Assembly (NCBI GenBank): GCA_022578965.1
Contig: MU400526.1
Span: 62,001-126,000, forward strand
Direction: 5' to 3'
Length of the DNA stretch: 64,000 nucleotides
Origin: Xylaria sp. FL1777
Lineage: Eukaryota > Ascomycota > Sordariomycetes > Xylariales > Xylariaceae
Shown here piece by piece: positions 44,600 through 57,189 of this stretch. The notes under the pieces are model-generated. The model had not been told where the DNA came from, did no database searches, and was given only the letters and a program-made list of their open reading frames with translations. Numbering within the stretch: position 1 is the first letter of the stretch; each line of letters starts with the position of its first letter. Made by a program: the position numbers and the translations under genes.

Positions 44600-47590
44600 A
44601 TGGCTGAAGAAGTAGAACGATTGGTACTCGCACAATTTAGGGAGATTGTTGAGAAAGGCAAGGCTGCTATTGAGAATGTCGAAAGTGCAGGCGACCAGGC
44701 GCCAGCGCCAATGCTCAAGGCAGCACAGAACCTAGTCAAAGAGGGCGAGAAAGCGTTGAAGAAGATTGAGCCTGTTTCGACAGCTAACTACGAAGAATAT
44801 GGAATTGATTTTGTCAATGCGATTAAAGAAAACGGTGCGATTCTACTATGAAGCTAGTCATTTGACGTCCCAAATTTGTGTACTAATACGAAACTTAAGA
44901 TGAAATTGCGCAGTTTCGCTCGGAACTGGAAGAGCTGTTGTGGGACTTCGATGATTATATCGAGGTAGAGGAGTTCGACGCCGATAAATTTAGCGGGCTC
45001 CAAAAGGCTTCACGAAATGCAGCCCTGAAGATGTTGGATATCTTAAGACGCATGATGAAGCTTGCTGCTCCCGCCCCCGCATTACTATCCCCCTCTCTTT
45101 CAGAGACAGGGCCGTCGACGAGTACAACTGCCAACCTGAGAATAGAAAACACAGAGAAGCTGACTGAAGAATCAGGTGGAGGCGCAAGTGGTGTAGAAGG
45201 ATTGAGACCCCCGCGACCCGTTAACGATCTTGATGGAACAAACTGGCGTCGTTCTGAGCCACTTGAACCGCCCCCAGGGCCACCACCAGCGCCGCCTTCA
45301 ACTAATCCATGGCAAGTTGGAAGAGCACCAGCGACTACCTTGGAAGCGCACCCTGAAGAGAGGGAGGGTTATGAGGGACAGTTTCCCATCACGCCGGATT
45401 CACCAACAATTCCTCAAACACAATTGGTGAGCCCGGCAGAAAACCGACTAAGTCATCTACGATCTCGAGAAGCGGACTACGATACCGTGCATGACGATCA
45501 TGAACAGCGGATGCGGGCAGCCTCTCAGAGCCGTGCATCGAATAGCGAAGGATCACTATCACCCTTGCAGACCAATAGATGGACAAATTCGACGCAGGGT
45601 TCAACCGAGTCGATGCGGTCACCGCATATACGCACTCATGGTGCATTCGTCCGTAGCCATGAAACTTCCACACCACCCCAAGCGCATGGATTTGCTCGAG
45701 TGCCATCCGGCACGGCACCGACTGGGAATCTACCACCACGACCAGATAGTCGCGCCGTCGGTACTCTGGGCCGAGATCGAGACAATAATCTTGCGGGTCC
45801 CCCTGGGTTTCCCCCAAGAACAACGTCAGTGGCAAACCAGAACTCTTCTTCCTATGTTCTTTCGTCACGCAGGCCGTCGACTGAATCCATCAATAGTTCT
45901 GTCTTCGACGTTGTTGAATCGTTGAGTCCGACAGACCCCGGTGCTTCTCCAATGTATCGCCAATCTGTGCAATCAACAACACAAACAGCGCCCTATCAAG
46001 CCGCCGGCTTTCCACCACCGAGATACCCAGGACTTCCTCCTCTATATCAATCTCCAGTAATGACTAGGCGTCCTTCCGGGCTAACTATTAGAAGCCAATC
46101 TTCGGGAGGTCGTACTGCCCCTCCAGGTATGCAATTTAGAGGGATGGATGAAGGACTTATCCCTGTGGATATGGAATCCTCCATCTCGAATGAAGTGCCA
46201 ATCCCTCCTCGAGAACCCGATTGCGCCATCACGCCTTCTAGCTCCTTTTATAAACTCAAAGGCTTCTGCAAGGGCGCTGAAGAAGCGCAACGCGGCCAAT
46301 TAGGGTTCAAGAGAATCAAGAGACCTATTGGTGTAAGTCGTAGATATCATGAACTTCCTAAATTTAATGATAGGGTTTCTAATTTTCTGCTAGGGATTTT
46401 CCACTGCGATAGTGGCTAAGTGTACTCACTGCCTCTTCGAACTTGATTTCAAATTGGTTGAACAGGATTTGAATAACGAGTGTAAGCACCCCAGCCAGCT
46501 TTGCTCAAGTACATGAGAAAAAAAAAGGAGGAAAGTAATAAGTGAAGGAAAATCAAGCTGACAGACCTTATAGCATCCGGGAGCTTTACATCCAATACGA
46601 TCGGCTTCCGCTTAAGAATTCTTCAGAAATCCCATCTCCCGATTCGTGTAATAGACGAGCAGATGTACGGCTGTTTATTCTGCATTCAAGCCGGCCACAC
46701 CCTGGAAGAAAGCGACTCGACCGTCTTCTTCAACCAGAAGCAGCTATTCGCCCACATGACTCGACACCCTCGCCCACTACCGAAAGTAACTGGTGTCACA
46801 GTCATCGAAGAGCCAGAACTGCCACCGCACCTCAAGGATAACTTCGATCTCCATTTTCCTCATCCGCCCGCGGAGTCGGTCATGGTGGGCATCGCGAGAG
46901 AAGTTGCCAGGCTCCCGGCAGCCGTCGCGACGGAAACAAGGAAAATGTCTCACGGGACCATGCGACTACCGCCGGACCGTCAACAACCGCTCCATTTCAG
47001 CGTAGGTGCCAAGATCGTCGGTATCGAGTTCCCAGTTAAGTACGATGGTAAATGGGCTATGGGTTGGCATGACGGGGTGCGCGCGGCATTCGAGACGGAT
47101 GCAGTGCATCTCGAGGCGCCGCCAAAGGCTGAGGTGAGGATGCAGGCGACGAGCAGTGTGCAAGCCGTGGCGCGGTGGAAGTGGAACCAGAAGGGCGATG
47201 ATCGATGGCTGAAGTTCGACAAGGGTGACGTCATCAAGAATATCTCATGTAAGTTCTCAGACAGACGTCGTTTCGGCCTAGGACCTGCCCTTCTTGTTCC
47301 GATCCATTCATTTTTTACGACGGCGATTCAAGTTTCTAACTTTTGGCTGTGTAGGGGTCTACGCCGAACACTGGTGCTGGTCTGGCACGACATCGAAAGG
47401 AAGCGGCTTGTTCCCACAGTCGCACCTCGATCCCAACTCAATCCGGACTCATGACTCCGACGACGGGGGCAGCGTCGCGAGCTGGGAGAGGAAGAACCCA
47501 CTGAAATTCTCCCTCCGCGGCAAGAAGGACGACCGTAAATTGGGCTCCTTTTCCTCGCAGGAGAACAACTGGAAGTCGAATGTCTACTAG
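44600..47590 (+). CDS. SH3-domain protein with CxxC zinc-finger-like region
   Basis: Probably a cytoplasmic adaptor; the partner is unknown. Five exons, 44600-44834, 44900-46332, 46394-46481, 46574-47248 and 47355-47590, give 888 aa with consistent phases. The N-terminal 140 residues are helical and acidic (AEEVERLVLAQFREIVEKG; QFRSELEELLWDFDDYIEVE). A long Pro/Ser/Gly-rich disordered stretch (about 140-535) contains proline runs such as EPPPGPPPAPPSTNP. Two CxxC pairs, KCTHC near 566-569 and YGCLFC near 619-622, followed by His residues, look like a zinc-binding module split by an intron. The C-terminal region ends in an SH3-like fold with VKYDGKWAMGWHDG, KFDKGDVIKNISWVYAEHWC and GLFPQSHLDPN. 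The ATG at 44600 was chosen because conservation-like sequence starts there. The family is known in filamentous ascomycetes, but I cannot name a function. Confidence 0.85.
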
Positions 47591-48587
47591 CTTATCGACT
47601 GTCCTGTCCGAATCCACGCTTCATAAACCGGAATAGGGGGCATCAATGCGTTGGCCCCCCGCGACTGGCCAAGGGATTTGGAGAAAGTATTAAGAGGCGG
47701 AAGCGACGATGTGATAGCTCTCACCTGATGAGCAACGGATTCGCGGAATAGAATACCTGTTGGCATCCCCGCCTTCGGATATTGCCGACCACAACGAAGA
47801 GACGACGCGATGAGTGGGTAGTGCATGGGGCTAATGGCTGTTTTGAGGGATTCATCTTCTTGTATATGTTTACATTGTGTGCGATTATACCCTTTCCTTT
47901 CCCTGTTCTAATTCTCTTTGTGGCATGTAACTATACCTAACTATGATACTGTCGGGTGAGCCCTTTTTGTTTGTCAAAAATGACCAAAACTTAAACTACC
48001 TAGTATAGAGGGAGATAGACTTTAGAATGGCGTCGTGAAAATATGATTCGAGAACCAAGTGTTTTGTATCATTCCATCTATGTTGACAGACTGAGTCCGC
48101 CCCGCCCCTTCGTCGGATATGCATTTGCGGTTCGCGCACTTCTTGTACCTACGCAGTTTTGAAAACCACGCACGTAGCATGTGGGATATTACATCCTCAA
48201 CATAGACAAACTCTCAAGTATTCCTTATTGCTTCGGGACGGATCAGGCACTCTCCGCCCGGAACTTCGGAATCATATGGTGAGCGCGCATTGCAACAATT
48301 GACCGCGGAATTCTTGGCTTCTAGTGTCTGATGATTAGACATAATGGGCAAGATGTAGGTCAGGTAGTTCCAAACTCAAAAGGCCGTCTAATAAAGCGTA
48401 CTAATTTACAGATAGTTGCTGACTCGGTCAGCGAGTTTCCTGTGCATTGCTGATCTTTAGTATCAGGTAGCTCATCTCTTAGAACAATAGTCTATCAATA
48501 GGGGAAAAGAGTCTCAACAGAGGTGGTGCACTAAAGAGTAAGGTGGACCTCCCCCTCCAACCAGCTAGGCGGGTTAAAATGATTACA

Positions 48588-48849
48588 TACACCTCTCCAG
48601 GGATCTTCAACGTTAGCTCAGTACAAAAAACAGGGGTTTTACCAGGGGCTCGACTAGGATTATACCGGGGTTCGACTAGGGTTTGGCCAGGGGTACCGAA
48701 AAGCTGTCCAAAATTTGCAGGGAAATCAGGTCACTTTTCCAAGGGTTTTTTGGTTGGCCTGCTAGGGCCCCCTGCAAAAGCTCTGGCTGGATTTGGCAGA
48801 AAATGGGGCTAAGTATTGAGCTAACGTTGAAGATCCCTGGAGAGGTGTA
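48588..48849. mobile_element. MITE-like element with 35-nt terminal inverted repeats
   Basis: The 35 nt at 48590-48624 (starting CACCTCTCCAGGGATCTTCA) and the reverse complement of 48813-48847 match at 34 of 35 positions. The element of 258 nt is flanked on each side by TA, as expected of a Tc1/mariner-type target duplication. The interior has GC-rich GGGG/CCCC phrases and no transposase. Near-identity of the ends suggests recent movement by an autonomous element elsewhere in the genome. Confidence 0.8.
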
Positions 48850-50493
48850 CACATACAGACCTATGTTTTTAGGGGCGACTGTATCAATAGAAGTAATATT
48901 TTCCCATGCCACACAGCTGCATACATACACGTGCGCCGAAATATCTCTTCCACATGGACATCACACAACGCAGAGCCAACAAAATGTAAAAGTGTCCTGC
49001 CTCGCAGGGAGAAACGGGGAGTCGGGATAAACCTAGACTAAACAAAGGCATAAATCCGCATAATCATTTGCACTAATCGCCGCGGCATTTGCCGAAGGAA
49101 GAAACTAGGTACTTGCTATGTCCTATGTCCTAAATGAATTAGCCACGGTTACACAAAACGCGGTCCTTCTCCGCGAAAGCCTGATTCATGAGCTAAGAAC
49201 CTGGGTTTTGCCCATCGATGGCAAGCCCCCTGTCTTCCTTGGCAATCTGCGAGAGCGCGGCAAAGAATTGAATGTCCGGCCCTGTTCGGCGTGTTGGACG
49301 TCCCGAGCTCGTGGTGCCATGCCGCGCTCGGCAGTAATGTAGGGGACCCAGAAGGTCTGGCCCCGGGGAGACCCAGCTGCTCGGTATCCGCCAACGTTCC
49401 TAAGTATTGTAAATTATCTAGCGCGTTGTCAAAAGTCCAGGGAGAGGATCTATCCGGAGATTGAATATGGGAAACGGGTTCGGAGGCATGTGAAAAGACT
49501 ACATGTGTGCGCAGCCAACATATTGTATTTGTAGAAAGGTGTTGGTTGATGTGGTAGATATGTAGAAAAGATGGAGTATCAGAGGAGTCCACCGTAAATG
49601 GTACTATATAGACACTGTATGTTATAGGCACCTGCCACTAGAGTGGATATTGATATTGCTGTTATATCGGTAGATGCAATGGAGAGTGATTGACATGCAT
49701 GTAGGAAGCACGTGGAAGCTTCCCACAGATAGAGAAAACTCACTAGAGGCGCTCGTGCACTTTCCGGGTTCGATTGGCGAGCGGCTCCCTTTTCTCTATT
49801 TTCTCTGTGAGACTCGAGCGTCGGATCCCCGAAATTGATGTATTGCGTTGCTGCTGATGGTGGTGCTCGAAACTACTTGTTTTGATAATAGGGAAGAGGA
49901 TGCCTAAATTTGAGATTATAGAATCACGACGAAACAACATGATCAAATTCATCGTATAAAGTAGACTGGCTCGCATTTCGAAAGGGAATTTTGCGGCGGG
50001 CATAAAGTAGTAGTAGTGGTGTAAGGAGCATGGGGAAAACCATATAGATGTTCATATATACCTACTGCATATGAATAGATGGGTAGGATCTATCACCAGA
50101 CAAGGTTTCATAGACACCTCATAAGCCGCAAGAAAGGTTGTATCGACGTCGCTTTTGGTTATACGTCCGGACTATCTGTCAGTCTCATTTGAAATGAACA
50201 TCTCCCTCCCCGGGCGAGATGTGAATGGTCCGAACTATCATGGTCGTATCATCAACGTCAACGAATAAAGGTAGCAACTGAGACGAATCCATCTAACAGC
50301 ATTTCTCCCACAGATTACGGCTCTGCACGCTACCGTAGCGAGAAACGTGAAAAGAAAAGACTGCGGGAGAGAGGTGACTTTTGGATCGCCTTATTTCTGG
50401 CCAAGAATGCGTCTACAAACCACGATTCGACCGACAACTGCCGGATAGACCAGTAGCCATCAGACACGTCGGGGAAACCAAAGCCAAGGCTAC

Positions 50494-50685
50494 TTACTGG
50501 CGCGGGAGGAAGAATAGAAGGGTACCCTTGAATCCTGATTCCGCAACGACGAGGATGAAAAGGCAGTGGTTGGCGACCGCTCCGATCCAGAGAGATGTTT
50601 GGTGGTGAGAGGAATCGAGATTCCACAGCCCTAATACGAATCCGATAGGCAGCGCGATGATGACGACCCCGGACGTGGTGTACAT
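50494..50685 (-). CDS. Possible small membrane protein
   Basis: A 63-codon minus frame begins MYTTSGVVIIALPIGFVLGL, continues NHCLFILVVAES and ends GTLLFFLPRQ. Two to three hydrophobic segments would span a membrane. The frame stays open for about 130 further codons upstream. The stop codon overlaps a good donor (CAGTAAGT), so the true gene may have more exons; I tried the nearest acceptors and they ran quickly into stops. No family is recognised. Confidence 0.22.
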   Translation of the reverse strand: MYTTSGVVIIALPIGFVLGLWNLDSSHHQTSLWIGAVANHCLFILVVAESGFKGTLLFFLPRQ

Positions 50686-53600
50686 AGTGTACAGTGAAGA
50701 CCTCGATGCAGATTGTGGTAGCGTCGATAGTCTAACGTGCGAAACGGCCTGCCTAAAAGGTCTCGCAATAGCGTTGGTGGGGAAGCATGGGGAGGGGTTC
50801 GAGCGGAGATGGTACACTAGACAGGGACGGGGGGGAAGAAATGGGTGGTCGGAGGGGGTTAAGATAGCATTACGCCAGTGTGGACGGGAATGATGAGGGC
50901 CGTAACTGTGTACGTGTAAGTGTGAAGCTATCTTGCATCGCCTTTGCGAATAATGACGGGGCCTGGGCCAATTGGATACCAGGGATAGGATAGATAGATA
51001 CGCCATCGTAGCGTACAGCAGGTACGACGACAATTCGGGGTCACGTCGATTCCCGGTTAGTAACATCTCCGGAATTCTAACCATCGAAAAGTTGATTAAC
51101 TCGGCTATTTAATAAAAATAGGTATCTTTTCACGGGTGGGAGCCTCGTATATTGGCTTTTCTATGTCAATTGCTTCAACAGTGAGTACCACTGGGAGACT
51201 CACACTTGTCTGGCTGAACCTACATGTAGATCGATTTATATATGTAGGGTGACCTCGGAATACAGACACGTAGATCTAATTCGAGCATTCTTCTATAAAA
51301 TTGAGGCAGTATAGCATGTTGTAAGACTGGTGTACACTCGGCTAAATCCTTCTAGAAGAGCATAATGCATCGTGTTGCAGTCGCTTGCCTTTGTAGTAAG
51401 GTAGCTGGGGTTGCATAACAAAAGTGTCCGAGTCCTTTTTGCTACAAGTTCATGCTCATGCATGTCTGATGGTGTTTGCTATACTGCGGTACACCATGGG
51501 TAGGAAACTCCTAGGTACGTATGGGTAAGCGCCTCGGGATGATGGATACCGGTATCTGCAGTCTTCCGACACCGTGATTGCGAATGCATAGGCGGGAAAC
51601 CTAGGCCTAACTGAGTCCCGGGAAGCCATTATACATTTGCATAACGAACACTCTCCGATCAGCGGGTATACGGTCGATGTTGCCATCGTGGCATCTTCAA
51701 CTGGAATAGCTCCTTGACTATTGGGACGCAAAAGGAAGTTGGACCGTTATCGTTACCTTATCTTTGAGAATATGTAACATCGGCTTCATCGGCTTCATCG
51801 GTAGAGAGGTCTGCTGTACCAAGCTAGCTGCTAGGTTTGCCGGCACCACTTCAATGATCAATTGCAAAATGTTTGCATGCACTAGATACCTAGACTGCCG
51901 AGTGGTTACTGATCGGCAGCCTGCGTGCTAGTATACTATTGTATGTATCTACACATAGGTAGCTGTGTAAGTGCTTGCTGATTTTTTATGATGAGTGAAT
52001 ATCGAAAACGAGAACTGCAACAATATGTCTACTTACTAAAGGGCTTGTGCGTAGGGCAAACTTGCGAGCACTGGTCCTGTAACGCTGCAGTGGTCCTTTG
52101 GATACATTTGGAAACTTTGATGCTAGAATACAGACTGAAGCGTCCAGATGCAGCAGCAAGCAGTTGGCTACGGCTTGGCGAAGCTCTTGTTGTTGGAGTA
52201 GGTACTCGTCGATACCCAATAGATTGCGTTGCCTTTGAACGCTACGCTACTTTTGGGCTTAGTGTACTACACCACCCAGCCAGGCTCTCGCCTTACGCAG
52301 TAAGTAAGGAGGGTTTGGATCGACAACGTGGCCACCCTTGTCATCCAATCCATCGGTATTTTTAGTCTGTTTTATAGTGCGTACGCTAGCAACAGCTTGA
52401 GACGAGCATCTAGGATGGTAATCCCTCTAGACTTTGTAGATGCTGGAACTTCCACTGGAACTTCTGCTGGAACCTACCGACAATGCTAGCGCTAATAGGA
52501 TTCGAATCTATCCTCATTTAGGTATCCGCCTGCTTCACAGCACTAGCGTACAGCCTACGACTGTGGGCAATTAGGCATCCTAGGCCAACCTGGGGTAGTA
52601 GTATCGGGTCGCTCGGATCGCGCTTTGCTTTTTAAGGCTGCTTACAGGTCCAGTACTACTAGGTACCTGTTATGTAAAGGAAAACTGTTGGTACTTTACC
52701 ACCGACTAATAACCGTTGGTGTACATACGCATAGAGATTCGGATCTCATTTAGGCTATCACTATATTCAGGTTAGCACCGTCTATCTTAACTGTGCCGGT
52801 ATATGTGATTGTAGTCTTCGGATAGTATTGGTATTAGGATGCCGACGAGTACGAGCAGGTCAAGCCCAGAGGAATGCTCGTTTCTGGGGCTCGGGGTGAC
52901 CTACACAAGGTAATTCTCTGTCCAACAAAATAGCATTAGTAAGTGTAATTACAGGGAAAAGGGCTGCATGAATCAAGTGTGGGGGGATATCGTGAAATGT
53001 ATCAAGAGGTTTCGAGAATCAGTGCTTCCTGGATTTCAGGGATCAGCCTATGATGGGCGAGTGATACAGCTAGTACGTATTGTAATGAGCGCATTGCGCC
53101 AGAAATAGTGGCTGATGGATGCCGAAGGAAGATATTAGTGTGACGACGATCTGGGACTATGAGCGCCTGTCTTTAAATAGCCGGTAAGCAGCTGACGGAG
53201 CCCAGTGCCAGCTCTCGTGCGCCAGAACTATTTTGTCACTCACACGGTTGGGAACAAGCACACTATTAGTGCTTGGTGCAGCTATAGACGGGTAGTCAGG
53301 GGTAGACACGTGTTGATACAGGAGTATGGCCAAGATGAATTACACTAGAGAGTTGTTGCTTTCGAAATGGTCCCATTCCTTATCCTGCCGTGTTTCAATA
53401 TACAGTAACTACCTTGTAACAAGGTTCTGTACATGCGGGGTTCCTTGCAATCACTGGGTAGGTAACTATTAGGTACCTGATTTCTTTACAAAAACCGGCT
53501 GGATTAAGCATTACCCAGGTAGGTAAATAGATACCTGGTCACTGTAGTTGTTAACTAGGATTATACTTACAATGTAGTTGTGTAGGTAAGTATACTAGAC

Positions 53601-55844
53601 AAAGTACTGTATATACAGCCCTACTGTAATGAATACACGGGCCAACTTTTTTATAGCAAAGTTCCCAATAGACAGTATAGGGTAGGTAACTCAACTGACA
53701 GTAAGTTTTTATTACCTTAAGCTTAGTCGGGTTCTTATGCAGTGTGCAGCTCATTAATATACCTAATTACACAAACGAGATTTGGTCCAAGTTTGAGAGT
53801 AAGCGCAGCATGTGAGACCTACTTACTTCAACCTTGAAGTCTATGATATACTAGATATGTGCCTAGGTAGTGCTGCTTATACACCAGTTTCTACGGAGAT
53901 AATTCAACCACCAGCCCGTGGTAGGTGGGGGTTCACAACCTATCACCAGCTTAGAATCAGTCGGGGTCTGCCCAATCAATGATAGATATAATATCATATT
54001 ATATTGTACGCAGTAGGCACTGATATGGCATGCTCGAAGGAATACCTACCTAGTCTATGATGTCCCTGGATTCCTGGCCGTCCCGAGTTTCTAGAGACCT
54101 TCTAGCTAGCCGCCTTCGCGGAGATCTGCGCCAGCCTATACATGTACTGTAGGTAAGCTGCGGAGCTGTTGTTAGCAGTGGGGGAAATACCGCCCAATCA
54201 AAGCAGCTACTTGAACCCTATTTCGAAATTCTTATTACCTAAGTACAGCTGTACCGGAAGCGTGCCCAGGAAGGGAAGGAACTGAGGCATTGGTCAACCC
54301 GTCTCGATAGCAGGCATGTACAGGTGGTACCTAAGGAGGTATGCTATCCATCCCATGAATCAATCTATCAAGCTAGGTAGGTAGGTATCTTACACCTCTA
54401 CCTCTACTTACACCATTGATCCTACCTACCTTATTGTTCACCTCTTTTGTCCATTCAACCTCTTGCTTTGTACTGCGAGCTATTGCTACCTCTGACCTTG
54501 CTCCGCCGACAGCAGCTGCCGCTCCTGTTCATCTCTTCTCATCATCGGCTTTTGCTGCCTTTAATTGCTTCTTATCCTGCTTCGGCCAGCTACATACATA
54601 CATACTCACTGCCCGAGGAGACCGGCAGTCTGGTATCTACCGCTGTAAGTACTAAGTTTCCAACGTCATACAATCTACCTGTCCTTTGAGTCGGCCCGGG
54701 TCTCCCGTCTGCATTGTCATGTACAATCTGCTTGAATGCCAATTCTTTGTGCCTCTCGTTGCGTTATATTGGGCCTAGGCAACGTATGTTAGAGCCGTAT
54801 TTTGCGTTCTTCGACGGTTAGACCCTCACCCACGAGACGGCTGTCTTCTCTCTATTACGTCTCGTCTACTCTGCGCCTTTTTTTTCCCTATCGCCAGTCC
54901 ATTCGTTCATACGTCGCAAAAGATGTGTTACACACTGTCACATTAGTTGTCTAGTTGACTTCTCATTGCTGAGATCACATTGTTGTACGCCTGCGGATTC
55001 GACTCAGCGTCACACCGACGTCAAGTGACAGGCCTCCTAAAGCTCTGGGCTAGGCTGGCTGGCTAAGCTTACTTATGCGGCGGCGCTGGAGCCAAGAGTC
55101 ATTTATACCGTTCTCTACTAGCAACGCATCTCCAAGCACAAATAAACAGCGCGTTCGCATGACTGTCTCTGTGCTCTCGAAGAAAGGAGGTCAATTTTGA
55201 CGCAACTCTTCTTTTACTGCCTATCTCGAAGTCACATTTGTCTGCGCTTGCGCCCGGTTCCAGTTAAATCATTCACCGTCTGATCCGTGCCCACGGTCTA
55301 GTAAACCGTTAGCGCTGTGGCTTCACCGCACCAGCAGGTAACCCACATCTCCAGCACATGTCTTGCTCTCCGCACCCGCCACCGAAGAGTTCATCTTCTA
55401 TCTAGTCTTCCCACAGCACCACCCTAGCCTAACTTCCAGCTAGGTGGTATTATATCTCTCATTATCAAACAGCTACTAAACCTTGGCAGATACAGATCTT
55501 GCTTCAATACCCTCTCCTATTTAGCTATCGAATTGAAGAACCAACCCGCCCATCCTCTCTCACCGCTAGCAAGGCAGCAGCTACACTAAAACCAAGGCTT
55601 GCCCCATGCCTCAACTCTAGGCTAGACCCCTAAACCAACCGACACTACCGAAACCGACACCGAAGCTTTCCTATAGCCTCGCATTTACGAGAGGCTCGCT
55701 GAGTATTTCACACCATGTGCCTATAGTTCGCGATTCGGAATAGCCGTGCAAGCGTTCTACGTCCTCCACATACGCCCTTCCTGTCCTTGAGACTCAGCAC
55801 CGACTCTCCTCGCGGGTCCCTTGGGCCCGCTCGCGTTACTCATG

Positions 55845-57189
55845 ATGGGCGCATGTATGAGCTCCAATAAGGAGGATGAGGAGCAAAAGAAGCGGAGTCA
55901 GGCCATCGACCGGGCCCTTGACGAGGACTCTAAAAAGCTACGACGAGAATGCAAGATACTACTTCTTGGTGTGTTCCCTCCGATACCGCGTCTACAGTAC
56001 CGCGAACTGGGGTTACTGATAAGTTTCTCAAGGCTCGGGCGAAAGCGGAAAGTCAACTATCGTTAAGCAAATGAAGATTATACATTTGAAGGGCTATTCG
56101 GAAGAAGAGCTATACAATTACCGTGCCACTGTGTTCAAGAACCTGATCGAGTGCGCTAAGGCCGTCATCATTGCCATGGACCAATTCGATATTGAACCGA
56201 GCAGCGAGGGGACAAAAGAGTACTGTGAATACTTGCGCGGTTATACCGTCGAGGCAGGCCCCTCTGCTCGCATAGAAGCCAGAGTTGGTACTGCAGTACA
56301 AGCATTATGGTCCGACGCCAGCATTGACCAGCTTATGCAACATGCTACCGAATTTTATCTCATGGATTCGGCCGAATAGTGAGTCGGGCTCCCCGTCCTA
56401 TTGATCGTAGCATTAATTTCATACTCACCAATGCCTAGCTTCTTTGACGAGGTTGAACGCATATGTAGCCCAGACTATCTCCCCAACGAGATGGACGTTC
56501 TCCGTGCAAGAACCAAGACCACGGGTATATATGAGACTAGATTTCAGATGGGTGCCCTCAGTATACAGTAGGCTATATCACGCATTTTCCAATTATATTG
56601 CTAATTGATGCTGTCAGCATGTTTGATGTCGGAGGGCAACGAAGCGAGCGGAAGAAATGGATTCACTGTTTTGAGAACGTCACATCCATCATTTTCTGCG
56701 TAGCCCTGAGCGAGTATGACCAAGTACTTCTCGAAGAAAGCAGCCAGGTAGGTATTGATTGTTTATGCTGAAGATCAAAACAAGTTAATATTCTCTAGAA
56801 TCGCATGATGGAGAGTCTATTACTATTCGACTCGGTTGTGAATTCAAGATGGTTCATGAGAACAAGCATCATATTGTTCTTAAACAAAGTTGATATTTTC
56901 AAAGCCAAATTGCCAAGATCGCCACTGGGCAACTACTTCCCTGACTATTCCGGGGGCAACGATGTCAATAAAGCAGCGAAATACCTATTGTGGAGGTTCA
57001 ACCAAGTAAACAGGGCTCACTTGAATCTATACCCACAGTATGTAAACGCTCACATTCCAAGGTGTGCATGATCTGACATTACGACATAGTCTTACTCAGG
57101 CAACCGACACATCCAATATTCGATTGGTGTTTGCAGCGGTCAAGGAAACGATCCTCAACAATGCACTTAAGGATTCCGGCATTTTGTGA
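55845..57189 (+). CDS. Heterotrimeric G-protein alpha subunit, group III (GNA-3-like)
   Basis: A plasma-membrane GTPase switch. Fungal group III subunits stimulate cAMP signalling and respond to nutrients. Six exons, 55845-55968, 56033-56378, 56439-56567, 56618-56747, 56799-57037 and 57090-57189, give 355 aa, the standard length. The start [16 protein letters not shown] carries Gly2 and nearby Cys4 for myristoylation and palmitoylation. G1 is GSGESGKST (42-50) and the switch I arginine is in [11 protein letters not shown]. Switch II is [20 protein letters not shown]4 is FLNKVD, and G5 lies in LTQATDTSN. The C-terminus KDSGIL lacks the pertussis-toxin cysteine, as in group III. A second ATG lies immediately upstream (55842) and would add one Met and spoil the myristoylation site. 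The second has A at -3 and was chosen. All catalytic residues are intact. Confidence 0.95.

Larger units (their letters stand above)
47591..55844. other. Gene-poor 8.3 kb region
   Basis: The longest stretch without a recognisable gene. It contains a MITE (48588-48849), a possible two-pass membrane ORF (50494-50685), and ORFs of 74-160 codons at 49118-49342, 49149-49631 and 51988-52365 without domains. Small tandem repeats occur near 51779-51803 (GGCTTCATC units) and 52441-52475 (GCTGGAACTTC-like units). TAGGTA/ACCTA motifs are dense at 53450-54390. From about 54390 the sequence is pyrimidine-rich and includes a GTAAGT donor at 54646, probably a long leader with a 5' UTR intron for the G-alpha gene. 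Confidence 0.45.

Noticed and set aside
45389..45925. Frames of 144-159 codons over the SH3-protein exon 2
   Set aside because: Shadows of the long disordered coding exon.
49118..49631. Overlapping ORFs of 74 (plus) and 160 (minus) codons
   Set aside because: Both strands open over the same bases with no domain on either; kept only as part of the gene-poor block.
51988..52365. 125-codon plus ORF starting ATGATG
   Set aside because: No recognisable domain, no splice extension found; not distinguishable from chance.
52495..52515. GGATTCGAATC, resembling a tRNA B box
   Set aside because: No A box, acceptor stem or anticodon arm in the preceding 70 nt.
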